Notes: a model not told the origin generated them from the letters alone. A stretch of 64,000 bases of DNA from an uncultured Arcanobacterium sp. (GCA_958428545.1 CAUAGM010000003.1:160363-224362); one strand, 5' to 3'; positions 28,270-39,151 are shown, counted from the first letter of the stretch. Numbers and translations: made by a program.

Positions 28270-29727
28270 ATGACTCTCAGCGTATTTGATCTTTTTTCTA
28301 TCGGTATTGGTCCTTCAAGCTCCCATACGGTAGGTCCAATGCGCGCAGCTCTTATGTTTGTGTATGAACTGCAAAAAAATGGCACCTATGCAGACACATC
28401 ACGCATACACGTCACGCTTCATGGCTCTCTTGGTTCTACAGGCAAAGGGCACGGCAGCGATAAAGCCGTGCTGCTCGGGCTGATGGGCGAAACTCCTGAA
28501 CGCACAAACCCTCGCGAAACGCTCTCGATTGTGCGCCGTATCAATCAAAGCAAACGCCTCACTCTAGCTGGCGGGCACACAATAGATCTCTTACCTGAAC
28601 GAGATATCGTTTTTGATGGTCTGCACGAACTTCCTCTTCACTCCAACGGCATCACATTCCTCGCACAAGATTCACGCGGCACGAGCCTTTGCGTGCGTCA
28701 CTACTATTCTGTTGGTGGCGGGTTCGTCGTCCCTGGTGACGATACCGCCATTGATACGAGTGCCGATACCTGCAGTGATACTCTCACATCAGCGAAAGAT
28801 AGCGAAACTGCTTCGCTTATCACCTCTGCTACTGCCGTAACTGCTGATTCGCCAACAGCTAGCGTACCCTACCCTTTCACAACTGGTGCAGAACTTTTAG
28901 ATATATGCCGTAAAACCGGCTATTCAATTGCCAAAGTGATGATGGAAAACGAGCTAGTCTTCCGCACAGAAACTCATATCAATAGCAGCCTTGATGAGGT
29001 ATGGAATGTGATGAATGAATGCATTGACGCTGGCTGCAGCACAGAAGGAATGCTTCCTGGCTCCCTGCGCGTTTTGCGTCGTGCTCCTAGGCTGTATCAC
29101 AAACTCTCCGTTGAAGGCCGCACGCCAGATCCTCTTGGCGGCATGGATTGGATCACCCTGTATGCGATGGCGGTGAACGAAGAAAATGCTGCTGGAGGCC
29201 GAGTGGTAACGGCGCCAACTAACGGTGCTGCTGGCGTCATTCCTGCAGTTTTGCGCTACTACACACAGTTCATTAACGGAGCTGACGCTGCAGGCATACG
29301 GCGTTTCCTGCTCACGGCAGGAGCAATATGTATCATCGTAAAAACTAATGCCTCAATTTCTGGAGCCGAAGTAGGTTGCCAAGGGGAAGTAGGTGTGGCG
29401 TGCTCAATGGCCGCCGCTGGGCTGACTGCCGTGCTCGGAGGATCGGCAAAACAAGTAGAAAATGCTGCAGAAATCGGTATGGAGCATAATCTCGGACTCA
29501 CGTGCGATCCCGTAGGAGGATACGTACAAGTGCCATGTATTGAGCGAAACGCCATAGCTGCAATTAAAGCAGTTGCGGCCGCGCGCACTGCCCTGCGCGG
29601 CGATGGTACACATATTGTCTCTTTAGACGACGTTGTAAAGACAATGCGCGATACTGGTCGCGATATGCAGAGCAAATATAAAGAAACCAGCCTCGGCGGA
29701 CTCGCTGTGAACGTCACCGAATGCTGA
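28270..29727 (+). CDS. sdaA: L-serine ammonia-lyase, iron-sulfur type
   Basis: 485 residues, single-chain enzyme with an N-terminal beta domain ([21 protein letters not shown]) and C-terminal alpha domain. The Fe-S cysteines are in [32 protein letters not shown]. It deaminates serine to pyruvate and ammonia. A stretch of about 40 residues between the domains (from [12 protein letters not shown] to SPTASV) is Ser/Thr/Asp/Ala-rich and looks like an inserted linker absent from typical relatives. Convergent with ilvC. Confidence 0.95.
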   Translation: MTLSVFDLFSIGIGPSSSHTVGPMRAALMFVYELQKNGTYADTSRIHVTLHGSLGSTGKGHGSDKAVLLGLMGETPERTNPRETLSIVRRINQSKRLTLAGGHTIDLLPERDIVFDGLHELPLHSNGITFLAQDSRGTSLCVRHYYSVGGGFVVPGDDTAIDTSADTCSDTLTSAKDSETASLITSATAVTADSPTASVPYPFTTGAELLDICRKTGYSIAKVMMENELVFRTETHINSSLDEVWNVMNECIDAGCSTEGMLPGSLRVLRRAPRLYHKLSVEGRTPDPLGGMDWITLYAMAVNEENAAGGRVVTAPTNGAAGVIPAVLRYYTQFINGADAAGIRRFLLTAGAICIIVKTNASISGAEVGCQGEVGVACSMAAAGLTAVLGGSAKQVENAAEIGMEHNLGLTCDPVGGYVQVPCIERNAIAAIKAVAAARTALRGDGTHIVSLDDVVKTMRDTGRDMQSKYKETSLGGLAVNVTEC

Positions 29728-29787
29728 TTTCTCTATCACGTGCAGCTAGTGCTCTATGAACTAATATGCTGTTGAGTTACACAATAT

Positions 29788-30822
<1,035 letters not shown>

Positions 30823-30893
30823 TTATATATTTCTCAATTATTTATATATTTCTCAATATATTCCTCGAATATCGAGGCTGCTTTTATCTTCTG

Positions 30894-31493
30894 CTATTCG
30901 TTTACTATGTAAGAATCACCTAGCTCATCAACGCTGTCTGGCTGCCACCCCCACGCGTGCGCCTCACGATCTGCCGCAATTTGTGCACTTGTTTCTTCAC
31001 TCATTGAAAATGGGCCGCGCCCGATAGCGACGGTGCCGCTTTGCACAATTTCTTTAATACCGTAAGGCTCCAGAGCTGCCAGTAATGCATTAATTTTCTC
31101 TTCAGAACCAGTTGTTTCAATAGTTACCGTTACAGGATTAACATCGATAACGTGGGCACGAAACATTGATATAACCTGCAAAACGTTTCCCCGATGTGAA
31201 TCGTCTGCTGTCACTTTCACAAGCACGAGTTTGCGCTGCACGGAGCTGCTCACTTTAAGCTCTTCAATGCGAATGACGTTGAGCAATTTATCGAGCTGCT
31301 TAGTGATCTGCTCAATCGGAGATTTTTTTGCATCAACAACGAGTGTGACGCGAGAAATCGCATGATTTTCCGTTGTTCCCACCGCAAGTGATTCAATATT
31401 AAAAGCACGCCGAGCATACAAGCCCGATATTCGCGCAAGGACGCCCGGACGATTTTCCACCAGTAATGAAATTGTGTGCCGTTTTCCTGCCAT
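30894..31493 (-). CDS. ilvN: Acetolactate synthase small subunit
   Basis: 199 residues from ATG 31493 (MAGKRHTISLLVENRPG), chosen because GGAGGAG lies upstream and because it starts 4 bases after the ilvB stop. The ACT domain (3-80) has NRPGVLARISGLYARR, and the C-terminal domain has VSMFRAHVIDV-type and GTVAIGRG segments. The subunit gives valine feedback and activates IlvB. Confidence 0.96.
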   Translation of the reverse strand: MAGKRHTISLLVENRPGVLARISGLYARRAFNIESLAVGTTENHAISRVTLVVDAKKSPIEQITKQLDKLLNVIRIEELKVSSSVQRKLVLVKVTADDSHRGNVLQVISMFRAHVIDVNPVTVTIETTGSEEKINALLAALEPYGIKEIVQSGTVAIGRGPFSMSEETSAQIAADREAHAWGWQPDSVDELGDSYIVNE

Positions 31494-31497
31494 CTGC

Positions 31498-33336
31498 TCA
31501 CTCCTCCACATTGCTAAAGTCTGGACGCTCACCGAGCGCATATTCAATAGTGTCATTTGATGTGCCTGCCGCAACCATTGGCCAAACCATCGCATCTGGG
31601 CTTACCACAAATTCAACAACAACAGGTCTATCATTGATAGCCATAGCTTCCCGAATCGCCCGATCTACATCAGCACTCTTTTCAACACGGATTGCCGCAC
31701 ACCCCATAGCTTGAGCGAGCATGGTGAAATTCGGAATGCCAACAGTATGCGCTCCATCGTGTAAATCTGTAAAAGAGTAACGATGATTATAAAAAAGAGA
31801 CTGCCATTGGCGAACCATACCTAAGCTTGAGTTGTTGATAAGCGCTACCTTGATAGGAATATTGTTGAGGGCGCAGGTGACGAGTTCTTGATTAGTCATC
31901 TGAAATGAGCCGTCGCCATCAATACACCACACAGTTTTATCTGGGTTGCCAGCCTTTGCCCCCATAGCTCCAGGCACACCAAAGCCCATTGTGCCAGCTC
32001 CACAGCTTGTGACGAGCTGGCGCGGATAATTGAGCTTAATAAACTGCTGCGCCCACATCTGATGCTGCCCCACGCCCGTCACGAAAATTGCTTCTGGATC
32101 ATTGACGCCAAGGCGCTCGATCACATATTGGGGACTCATAAGCCCATCGGACGGCTCTTCATACCCTGGGCGATACCGAACTTTCAGATCGTTGAGGAAA
32201 TTCCACCATGCTCCTAGATCAGCGCGTTCATGTCTTTCATATATGGAGTGAAGGGCATGCACGAGCGCCGCAGCCGTTACCTTAAGATCGCCGATTACAG
32301 GCACGTGCGCATGGCGAAGCTTATTGATTTCTGCAGGATCAATATCGGCGTGAATTACTTTTGCATGAGGCGCAAAAGATTTCAGATCGCCAGTGACGCG
32401 ATCGTCAAAACGCGCTCCCAATGCAATAAGCACATCAGCTTTCTGCATACTGATAACTGCTGGGACCGTGCCATGCATACCAGGCATCCCCAAGCAATGC
32501 GGATCTGAATCAGGAAAAGCTCCGCGAGCATTTAAGGTGGTGACGACAGGCGCATCTGTGAGTTCGATAAGCTCTCGAAGCTCTTCGGAGGCTTGTGCAC
32601 GAATAACGCCGCCACCAACGTAAAAGACTGGGCGCTTGGCGTGAGCAATGAGCTGCGCAGCCTCATGCACACTATCATTTTCGGGATTCACCTGCGGGCG
32701 ATAGCCAGGAAGATCAAACTTTGGCGGCCACACAAACTCACAGGTTTGGTTTTGCACGCTTTTAGGGATATCTACGAGCACAGGCCCTGGTCTGCCGCTG
32801 CTCGCAATATAGAATGCTTCGGCGATACGAGCTGGAATCTCATGTGCATCTTGCACGAGGAAAGAATGTTTCGTAAGAGGTAGCGTGGCGCCGATAATAT
32901 CTGCCTCTTGAAAAGCATCTGTGCCCATCGCATCGGCTGCTACTTGCCCTGTAATTGCAACCAGTGGCACAGAATCAAGGTTGGCATCGAGGAAAGGTGT
33001 TGCGAGATTCGTTGCCCCTGGGCCGCTCGTCACCAAAGCGACTCCAACGCGGCCAGTAGAAACAGCATACCCTTCTGCCGCGTGCCCAGCTCCTTGCTCA
33101 TGCCGACACAGCACATATTGGAGCTTAGTAGAATCATAGAGAGCATCAAATATCGGTAAAACTGCGCCGCCTGGAAGCCCGAAGAGCCGATCGACGCCAA
33201 GATATTCGAGGGTCGTGACGATTGAGCGCGCTCCCGTCGATTTTTCACGAACGCTTGGCGCCTGTGCACATACTCCAGCCGAACACGTCAGGCGTTCATC
33301 TGAATGCTCAACCGTGGTTTGCCGAGCCATCATCAT
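31498..33336 (-). CDS. ilvB: Acetolactate synthase large subunit
   Basis: 612 residues. TPP-binding halves are intact: N-terminal [14 protein letters not shown] with the catalytic Glu, central FAD/Rossmann-like domain, and C-terminal [18 protein letters not shown] with the Mg-binding GDG...N motif. It condenses pyruvate with pyruvate or 2-oxobutyrate. The gene begins with three ATGs in a row; the third (33330) is best placed relative to GGAGG. The first gene of ilvBNC, preceded by an attenuator. Confidence 0.96.
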   Translation of the reverse strand: MMMARQTTVEHSDERLTCSAGVCAQAPSVREKSTGARSIVTTLEYLGVDRLFGLPGGAVLPIFDALYDSTKLQYVLCRHEQGAGHAAEGYAVSTGRVGVALVTSGPGATNLATPFLDANLDSVPLVAITGQVAADAMGTDAFQEADIIGATLPLTKHSFLVQDAHEIPARIAEAFYIASSGRPGPVLVDIPKSVQNQTCEFVWPPKFDLPGYRPQVNPENDSVHEAAQLIAHAKRPVFYVGGGVIRAQASEELRELIELTDAPVVTTLNARGAFPDSDPHCLGMPGMHGTVPAVISMQKADVLIALGARFDDRVTGDLKSFAPHAKVIHADIDPAEINKLRHAHVPVIGDLKVTAAALVHALHSIYERHERADLGAWWNFLNDLKVRYRPGYEEPSDGLMSPQYVIERLGVNDPEAIFVTGVGQHQMWAQQFIKLNYPRQLVTSCGAGTMGFGVPGAMGAKAGNPDKTVWCIDGDGSFQMTNQELVTCALNNIPIKVALINNSSLGMVRQWQSLFYNHRYSFTDLHDGAHTVGIPNFTMLAQAMGCAAIRVEKSADVDRAIREAMAINDRPVVVEFVVSPDAMVWPMVAAGTSNDTIEYALGERPDFSNVEE

Positions 33337-33390
33337 GCCTCCTTATATCTACTTTCTTTTATGCCGCTATACGATTTTTGGTAATAAAAA

Positions 33391-33447
33391 CGCCCCGCGA
33401 GAAACGAGGGGCGCGCACCGAGTAGACAGATTCACCAATCGGTGCGC
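33391..33447 (-). terminator. Attenuator of ilvBNC: antiterminator and terminator hairpins
   Basis: On the minus strand, CGGTGCGC... (33440-33447) pairs perfectly with 33413-33420 (8 bases), and further downstream CGCCCC/GGGGCG (33391-33396 with 33408-33413) forms a terminator followed by TTTTTATT. The 5' arm of the first hairpin overlaps the Arg-Thr codons of the leader peptide, so ribosome position decides the fold. Confidence 0.8.
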
Positions 33448-33473
33448 TGCTGTACTACTAGGTAAATAATCAT
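33432..33473 (-). CDS. ilvB leader peptide
   Basis: A 13-codon frame, MIIYLVVQQRTDW and TGA, lies ahead of the attenuator. Ile-Ile, Leu and Val-Val codons are consecutive, which fits sensing of charged branched-chain tRNAs. Comparable leaders precede ilvB in other Actinobacteria. Confidence 0.82.
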   Translation of the reverse strand: MIIYLVVQQRTDW

Positions 33474-33516
33474 CACGGGTTAAGACTAACCGCACCACAT
33501 TATCTGTGAGACAGAA

Positions 33517-33545
33517 GTATCATAGTATGGACACTAACTCCTGTC
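33517..33545 (-). promoter_or_regulatory. Candidate promoter of ilvBNC
   Basis: Minus strand ACGACA (-35) and TATGAT (-10) are 17 bases apart and place transcription start about 35-40 bases before the leader peptide. Confidence 0.45.
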
Positions 33546-33863
33546 GTGCGCACACAGCATCGAAACACAAGGAAACTCACCCGCCCAAAGACGATACTCT
33601 CCATGAGCGTACAAGTATGAGTATGACCTGAGTATCATCTGCACAATCTAATCTTTGGCAGTATTCGTATTCACGCGCTAATAGCTTGCTCGAGCGTATG
33701 CCCGCGATCATATATATAATTTCTGTGCGGTCATATTCAGGGCGTTTATCCAACTTCTTTGGCGCAAATATTTGGCGCAAATCGGATTCCTCTATTCTTT
33801 AAATAAAAATTAAATGAAAATCTAAAACCCCAACGTATTTTTCATAAACATTATCCAACTGAG

Positions 33864-33953
33864 CAATTGATCTCACAGATATCAATTGACCTCACAGATA
33901 TTAATTGATCTCACAAATATTAAAATAGGGCTAATAGTTTGGGCTAATAGTCT
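33864..33953. repeat. Tandem repeats upstream of the ThrE-like gene
   Basis: Three consecutive 19-base units of CAATTGATCTCACAGATAT (33864-33882, 33883-33901, 33902-33920; 0-2 mismatches) are followed by two 13-base units of GGGCTAATAGTTT (33928-33953). The array ends about 30 bases before the start codon, inside the likely promoter or 5' UTR. Function unknown. Confidence 0.7.
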
Positions 33954-33984
33954 GGCACTTTTCCCGTATCGGCTTCATAGAATT

Positions 33985-35337
33985 ATGAATATGAAAAATC
34001 TGGAAGAGTTTGAACACGACATTTCGTCTGCCCATATTCGCTTAGCTCACCAAACGGCAGTGGTGATGCGCCTAGGGATTATGCTTCTTACTTCTGGCGC
34101 TTCTTCGTACCGAGTCAAAGACGGTATGGCGTGTTTGGCACGAGCAGTAGGAATCGAAGATATTCACGCGCAAGTCACCTACACCGAAATTTCGCTCACC
34201 ACGTACGCTAATGGCACATTCCGCACAGAGGTTGCCGAGCAGCGAGTTCTTGGCGTCAATTCACAACGCTTAGATGCACTCGCACATTTCGTGGCAACTC
34301 TTCCAGAAAAAGATCTCCTCGCAGAAGATGCACATCGAGCTTTAGACAAAATAGAGCGAAAAGGTGTTCTATACTCCATCCCTCTTTCAGCTTTTCTTTC
34401 TGGTATTGCCTGCGCCGCGTTCGCATTCCTCAATAAAGGAGGTGTGGCAGAATGCTGCGCAGTATTTGTGGCTGCTATGCTCGGGCAAGCTCTGCGGCGA
34501 GTCTTAATGAAGAAAAAAGCCAATCATTTCGGCACGTGGTTTGTGTGCGGCTTAGCCGCGTCAATCGCCTATATCGCAATTATTACCGCTGCTTACGCTT
34601 GCGATATCGTTGATACTTCTCACCAAACTGGCGTTGTAGCAGCCTTGCTTTTCCTAGTGCCAGGTTTTCCGCTCGTCACAGCAATTCTCGATCTTATCCG
34701 CCAAGATTTTTCTGCTGGGATCTCTCGCTCCTGCTACGTTGCCATGCTTATGCTTTCCGCAGGCACCTCCGTATGGTGTGCGACTGCTCTTTTCAATTGG
34801 TCTACCATTTCAGATATTGATGGCTACACTCTCACTCCTGCAGTATTGCTCATTGCTCGTGCTCTCGCCTCATTTATTGCAGCCTTTGGATTTGCTACCC
34901 TCTTCAATGCCCCAGTTCGTGCTGCCACTATTGCTGCATTCAACGGTGCTTTCATCAACACAGCGCGCGTGACGGCACAAGATGCTGGATTCCCGTGGCT
35001 CGCTGCAGTGGGATGTGCAGCTTTAGCCGCTGGGCTTATCGCTGCTATCGCCTCTCGCTATAGCTACCATTCACGAGTCTCTCTATCCGTACCAGCAGTT
35101 GTGCTCATGATTCCAGGCGTTCCTTTTTATCGAGCTATCGGAGCTATCAACAACGGAGACGCCACTCAAGCGGTAGGGGAAATCGTCACTATTTCTCTCG
35201 TTATTGCTGCCGTAGGAGCTGGGCTTGCAGCGGCGCGTATGCTTACAGACCGTGAGTGGCTGCTTGATCACACACCGAAAGACCTTCCAAAATTGAGCGA
35301 TTCCGAGGTGACGATTCCCAATCAGTTGCAGAACTGA
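33985..35337 (+). CDS. ThrE-family threonine/serine exporter
   Basis: 450 residues from ATG 33985. The upstream in-frame ATG at 33886 would add residues encoded by the tandem repeat array and is unlikely. The cytoplasmic N-terminal domain has LLTSGASSYRVKDGM and TYTEISLTTYANG (DUF1212/ThrE hallmark), followed by about ten membrane segments and a second half of the DUF3815 type with LMIPGVPFYRAIG. Both halves are fused in one chain, as in Corynebacterium ThrE. It probably exports threonine and serine. Confidence 0.85.
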   Translation: MNMKNLEEFEHDISSAHIRLAHQTAVVMRLGIMLLTSGASSYRVKDGMACLARAVGIEDIHAQVTYTEISLTTYANGTFRTEVAEQRVLGVNSQRLDALAHFVATLPEKDLLAEDAHRALDKIERKGVLYSIPLSAFLSGIACAAFAFLNKGGVAECCAVFVAAMLGQALRRVLMKKKANHFGTWFVCGLAASIAYIAIITAAYACDIVDTSHQTGVVAALLFLVPGFPLVTAILDLIRQDFSAGISRSCYVAMLMLSAGTSVWCATALFNWSTISDIDGYTLTPAVLLIARALASFIAAFGFATLFNAPVRAATIAAFNGAFINTARVTAQDAGFPWLAAVGCAALAAGLIAAIASRYSYHSRVSLSVPAVVLMIPGVPFYRAIGAINNGDATQAVGEIVTISLVIAAVGAGLAAARMLTDREWLLDHTPKDLPKLSDSEVTIPNQLQN

Positions 35338-35890
35338 CGGCTAGTGCATAGCCCCAAGCCTGCTAACACCTCTAGATATGCCGATAAGCATATCGACTGC
35401 TCGCATGCTGTGAGTATCACAGATCGCGCGTTGTGCGCTACAGATATTTTCTCGTGGCATCGTCTATTCTCGGACGCACGCAGATCCGCATATTATTTAT
35501 GCGCTACAAGGCGTTGAAGGCACTTTTCAGCTTCTCCGCTATTGCAATATCGAGGATTCATCGTAGGCATAGCTTTCAACGTTAGAAGCGAGCAATCAAC
35601 TCTACACCGTCGATATGTTTGTGCAAACACAAAGATCACGCTCAAAAACCGCTCCGAGCCAGCTTAAAGCCGCTTTACATTAAATGTTTTAACGATAGCT
35701 CTCTTAAAATCATATCTCTATATAGAACCAATCGTTGTACCGATATCCCGCCAATCGTCGTAATAAAAATTCGCCAATCATCGTAACAAAAACTCGCCAA
35801 TCATCGTAATAAAATTCTGCCAATCATCGGAAAATGGCGATATAATTCTTAATTATCATCCGAAAATATGAGCAGACTTAATTAAGACAG
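35338..35890. other. Gene-free stretch at the island edge
   Basis: No intact gene. A short frame around 35470-35560 (ADPHIIYALQGVEGTFQLLR) might be a decayed coding relic but was not identified. The right third holds the repeat array at 35749-35837. Confidence 0.4.
35749..35837 (+). repeat. Four tandem 23-base repeats before the ATPase gene
   Basis: Units of CGCCAATCATCGTAAYAAAA run at 35749-35771, 35772-35794, 35795-35817 and a shortened 35818-35837. They are followed directly by GGCGATATAATTC, whose TATAAT could be the -10. The repeats therefore lie where a repressor or activator would bind. Confidence 0.7.
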
Positions 35891-37174
35891 GTGACACAGT
35901 TGAAAAAATACAGGAAAAGAATTGCTGACGATATTTTAAAAAGAAAACTAGAAGGCAAAGGCGCGGTACTAATTGAAGGACCGAAGTGGTGCGGGAAAAC
36001 CACTACTGCAGAACAATTTGCAGCAAGCATTTTATATATGGACGACCCCGAAAAGAAAGAACAGAATATTACTATGTCGGAGCTGAGTCCAAAGCGATTG
36101 CTGAAGGGAGCTACCCCAAGATTAATTGACGAATGGCAACTTGCTCCAAAACTTTGGGATGCAATACGGTTTGAGGTTGATCACCGTAGTGAGCTTGGAC
36201 AATTTATCTTAACTGGTTCTGCCGTTCCTGCGGACACTACAAAAATCACCCACTCTGGTACTGGGCGCTTCACGTGGTTAACAATGAGACCAATGAGCTT
36301 GTATGAATCTGGTGATTCAACGGGCGAAGTTAGTTTGAAAAACCTTTTTGCAGAAATTAAGAATATTGAAGGCGATTCAAACTTAAGTATTGACCGCCTG
36401 TCTTTTCTTATATGCCGTGGAGGATGGCCACAATCAGTAGGCATGCGCGATGACATTGCTTTAGATCAAGCTGTTGATTACTACGATGCTGTCGTACACT
36501 CTGATATTAATCGTGCTGATGACGTTCAAAAAGATGTTGAAAAAGTTAAGCGTCTTATGCGCTCATACGCAAGGAATCAAGGAGCACAAGTACCAAATAC
36601 TGTGCTTTCGCGGGATATTTCTGCTAATGAAGATACGACAATTAGTGAGGAAACCGTTGCGTCGTATGTTAATGCGCTTCGCAAAATATTTGTTGTAGAA
36701 GATATGCCTGCTTGGAACCCAAATCTACGATCAAAAACCGCCATTCGTTCATCCAATACGCGTTATTATATCGACCCATCTATCGCTGTGGCTGCTTTGG
36801 GCATCGGACCAAACGACTTGATAAACGACTTAAATACTTTCGGTTTCCTATTCGAAACACTTTGCATTAGAGATCTGCGCATTTTTGCAGATTCTCTAGG
36901 CGGCGAAGTTTACCACTATAGAGATAAAGACGGACAGGAATGCGATGCGGTTATTCATTTGAGAAACGGTAAATACGGTCTTATTGAAATTAAACTCGGA
37001 GGTGAAAAGCTCATTGAAGAAGGCGCAAAAAGCCTTAAAGCAATGAAAGAAAAAATCGACACCGATAAAATGAACGCACCGTCTTTCCTTATGGTTTTAA
37101 CTGGAACAGGCGATTTTGCGTACTGCCGCAAAGACGGCGTTTACGTAGTTCCTATCGGCTGCTTAAAAAACTAA
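35891..37174 (+). CDS. AAA-type ATPase with DUF4143
   Basis: 427 residues. Walker A is GPKWCGKTT (about 30-38), Walker B PRLIDEWQ, sensor region FILTGSAV, and the C-terminal DUF4143 half has a PD-(D/E)XK-like end (YHYRDKDGQECDAVI, GKYGLIEIKLGG). This family is common in gut and oral bacteria; its function is not settled. Start is GTG at 35891 or, better placed behind AGGTGA, TTG at 35900. It lies at the left edge of the accessory island, right before the first rumA-tail copy. Confidence 0.88.
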   Translation: MTQLKKYRKRIADDILKRKLEGKGAVLIEGPKWCGKTTTAEQFAASILYMDDPEKKEQNITMSELSPKRLLKGATPRLIDEWQLAPKLWDAIRFEVDHRSELGQFILTGSAVPADTTKITHSGTGRFTWLTMRPMSLYESGDSTGEVSLKNLFAEIKNIEGDSNLSIDRLSFLICRGGWPQSVGMRDDIALDQAVDYYDAVVHSDINRADDVQKDVEKVKRLMRSYARNQGAQVPNTVLSRDISANEDTTISEETVASYVNALRKIFVVEDMPAWNPNLRSKTAIRSSNTRYYIDPSIAVAALGIGPNDLINDLNTFGFLFETLCIRDLRIFADSLGGEVYHYRDKDGQECDAVIHLRNGKYGLIEIKLGGEKLIEEGAKSLKAMKEKIDTDKMNAPSFLMVLTGTGDFAYCRKDGVYVVPIGCLKN

Positions 37175-37202
37175 TACGAAGCCTTGCATTGACTGCGCAC
37201 GC

Positions 37203-37400
37203 TAAACCTTTTAACGATAACCCTCGCTAAGCCTTACTACACAAAGCCTAAAATGCGCCCACCTAATCAGCCCTCGACATCAACACGACACTCTCGACGT
37301 GGATTGAGAGAACTCCTAGTATAGCTACACTTTTTTTGAGTGCACAGCATGGATATTGGGTGCACTTTTTAACGATAGGAGGGGACTATCGTTAAAAAGT
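37203..37400. repeat. Attachment-site copy A: rumA 3' tail plus element end
   Basis: On the minus strand 37262-37302 encodes HVESVVLMSRAD and stop, the same C-terminus as the methyltransferase at 52869, with three synonymous changes. To its right begins the element arm ATTGAGAGAACTCC..., ending in the hairpin CTTTTTAACGATAG/CTATCGTTAAAAAG (37365-37399). I read it as the left outer junction of the island. Confidence 0.75.
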
Positions 37401-37460
37401 TTGAGAATCTATTTTCAACAAAACAATCTTTTATTCTGGTAGAAAATTAAAGCACCTTTT

Positions 37461-37512
37461 TGTAATGATCCCCAAAAGTTAGATTTTTAGTCCAACTTTT
37501 GGGAGCACTACA
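37461..37512. repeat. Abutting IS3-family-like terminal inverted repeats
   Basis: TGTAATGATCCCCAAAAGTT and, inverted, TGTAGTGCTCCCAAAAGTTG face each other with no transposase between. The CCCCAAAAGTTAGA core is typical of IS150-type ends. It probably marks a lost insertion sequence, and can form a hairpin that may end MerR transcription. Confidence 0.5.
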
Positions 37513-37554
37513 TTAGTTAATTAGGTGTTTTAATCAATAATTCGATTATAAAAC

Positions 37555-38283
37555 TTACTTGCAATAATATTCGATTGCCTTGTTGACAAATACTGATGTC
37601 CCTTCGCCTGCAAACGCATCTATATTTTTCGTAAAATCACCACCAGAAGCATACATCTTGCCAAGTCCGGATAAAATCTCATTCGAGCACTTATAGAAAT
37701 TAGCTGTAATAAAGTCCTGCAGTTTCTTTACCAAAGCCTGAACTTCAACTGAATCGCTGGGTTGTGATTTTACCTTGCCAAATTCTGCAAAAATCAGCAT
37801 GAGTTGTTGATGGAGCATTTTTGTTTCCTCGCTGTTTCTCCTTTTTTCTTTAGCTTCAAATTCCTTGAATTCCGGTGTATCTCCCCAATACTCTTTTGCC
37901 TGTTTGGCATACTCATCAATTTTGCTTGTGTCAAATGCTGTAAAGTTCATATAGTTACCTCCTAATGCTTTTAATCCCTTTGCAAAAAGAATTAAATTTT
38001 CCAAATGCTCTTTTTTCAGGATTAATAATTTGATTTGTTGTTCCAGCGCTAAATCTTTGTCGAAATGCTCACTGGTTATTATTTCTTTAATTTCTTTGAG
38101 CGGAAATTCCAGAGCTTTAAACAGCAAAATGGATTGTAGTACCTTTAGATCCTCATCACCATACAACCTATATCCTGACTCCGAATAAGCGGACGGTTTT
38201 AACAAACCGATTTTGTCGTAATACTGAAGAGTACGAATACTAATTCCTGCTATCTTGCTGACTTCATTCACTGTTTTCACCAT
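37555..38283 (-). CDS. MerR-family regulator with TipAS-like drug-binding domain
   Basis: 242 residues. The winged helix (EVSKIAGISIRTLQYYDKIGLL, SGYRLY) is followed by a coiled coil (75-110) and a TipAS-like domain (about 115-242, with EYWGDTPEFKEFEAKEK). TipA/Mta-type proteins bind antibiotics and activate promoters with long spacers. Its own promoter has TTGACT and TATTCT 19 bases apart. GGAGGTGAG precedes the ATG. AT-rich and Firmicutes-like, consistent with transfer. No drug pump lies next to it; the ABC-F gene is 4 kb away. Confidence 0.9.
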   Translation of the reverse strand: MVKTVNEVSKIAGISIRTLQYYDKIGLLKPSAYSESGYRLYGDEDLKVLQSILLFKALEFPLKEIKEIITSEHFDKDLALEQQIKLLILKKEHLENLILFAKGLKALGGNYMNFTAFDTSKIDEYAKQAKEYWGDTPEFKEFEAKEKRRNSEETKMLHQQLMLIFAEFGKVKSQPSDSVEVQALVKKLQDFITANFYKCSNEILSGLGKMYASGGDFTKNIDAFAGEGTSVFVNKAIEYYCK

Positions 38284-38304
38284 CTCACCTCCTTCCTTAT
38301 GATT

Positions 38305-38335
38305 AGAATAAAGTATTACGCAACGTTATAGTCAA
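38305..38335 (-). promoter_or_regulatory. MerR-type promoter with 19-base spacer
   Basis: TTGACT (38330-38335) and TATTCT (38305-38310) on the minus strand have a 19-base spacer containing AACGTTGCGTAATACTT. Such overlong spacers are the mark of MerR-activated promoters, suggesting autoactivation. Confidence 0.65.
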
Positions 38336-38478
38336 GTATTTTTTTGCTAGCGTTGCCGTCGAATGCTCAACCTAAGACTGTTGTATTTATACAGCTTCAA
38401 TCGGCAAACCATGAGTTCCGATTTACACCTGTCACATCTTTTCTGAGTTAATAGTTATGACGTAGATTTGAAATACTT

Positions 38479-38511
38479 AGGATTGATTCATCCTAAAATA
38501 CAGGGTATAAT
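38479..38511 (+). promoter_or_regulatory. Phd/Doc promoter and operator
   Basis: -35 TTGATT (38483-38488) and -10 TATAAT (38506-38511) are 17 bases apart. The inverted repeat AGGAT-N6-ATCCT (38479-38494) covers the -35, fitting autorepression by the antitoxin. Confidence 0.65.
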
Positions 38512-38534
38512 CTTCTTAAAAGGAGGCTATCGTT

Positions 38535-38777
38535 ATGAATGTAAATACAGATACGCTGATTTCAATTTCTGAAGCCAATCAAAACTTCTCAAAGGTTGCT
38601 CGTCTTGTCGATAAATACGGCTCAGCTGTAATACTAAAAAACAACTCTCCGCGCTATGTGATTTTAGAGTTCCCTAAAGCCGAAGAGGTTTCTGCTCCAG
38701 CTGATGATGAGGTCATGGCTTTATCCGACATGTTCATCAAAAAGAACACAAAAGTCTATGAGGAATTAGCTAAATGA
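38535..38777 (+). CDS. Phd-family antitoxin
   Basis: 80 residues. The N-terminal Phd/YefM fold has ISEANQNFSKVARLVDKYG and AVILKNNSPRYVILEF; the C-terminal helix (AMALSDMF-like to YEELAK) should bind the toxin. AGGAGG precedes the ATG. It overlaps the toxin gene by 4 bases. Confidence 0.9.
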   Translation: MNVNTDTLISISEANQNFSKVARLVDKYGSAVILKNNSPRYVILEFPKAEEVSAPADDEVMALSDMFIKKNTKVYEELAK

Positions 38778-39151
38778 AGTATCTAACTCAAGATCAAGTA
38801 GTTAGACTTCATCAAGCTCTGATTGAAACAAGTGGTGACTCGTTAGGTATTCGTGATGAGGGAATGCTCAACTCTGCGCTAAAAACTCCACTACAGACTT
38901 TTGATAAAAGCGAACTTTTTCCTTCACTACTGGATAAAGCTACACGGCTAGCCTTTGGTTTGATCAAAAACCACCCTTTTATTGATGGCAATAAGCGTAT
39001 TGGCACCCACGCCATGCTAATCTTTCTGGCTCTAAATGGCATCACGCTTTCTTACAATGATGAAGATTTGATCGATATCATCCTCAAAGTCGCATCTAAT
39101 CAAGCCAATGAAAGCGATCTTTATCAGTGGATAGAAAACCACCAAGAATAA
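38774..39151 (+). CDS. Doc/Fic-family toxin
   Basis: 125 residues with the Fic motif HPFIDGNKRIG (about 75-85), typical of Doc, which phosphorylates EF-Tu in the P1 system. IRDEGMLNSALKTP is the usual N-terminal segment (death-on-curing family). The pair probably stabilises the island. Confidence 0.93.
   Translation: MKYLTQDQVVRLHQALIETSGDSLGIRDEGMLNSALKTPLQTFDKSELFPSLLDKATRLAFGLIKNHPFIDGNKRIGTHAMLIFLALNGITLSYNDEDLIDIILKVASNQANESDLYQWIENHQE

Noticed and set aside
33577..33780. 67-codon minus frame upstream of ilvB
   Set aside because: No ribosome binding site or known motif, and it lies upstream of the ilv promoter; probably non-coding.
35749..35837. Possible CRISPR array
   Set aside because: Units are contiguous 23-base repeats without unique spacers, and no cas gene is present.
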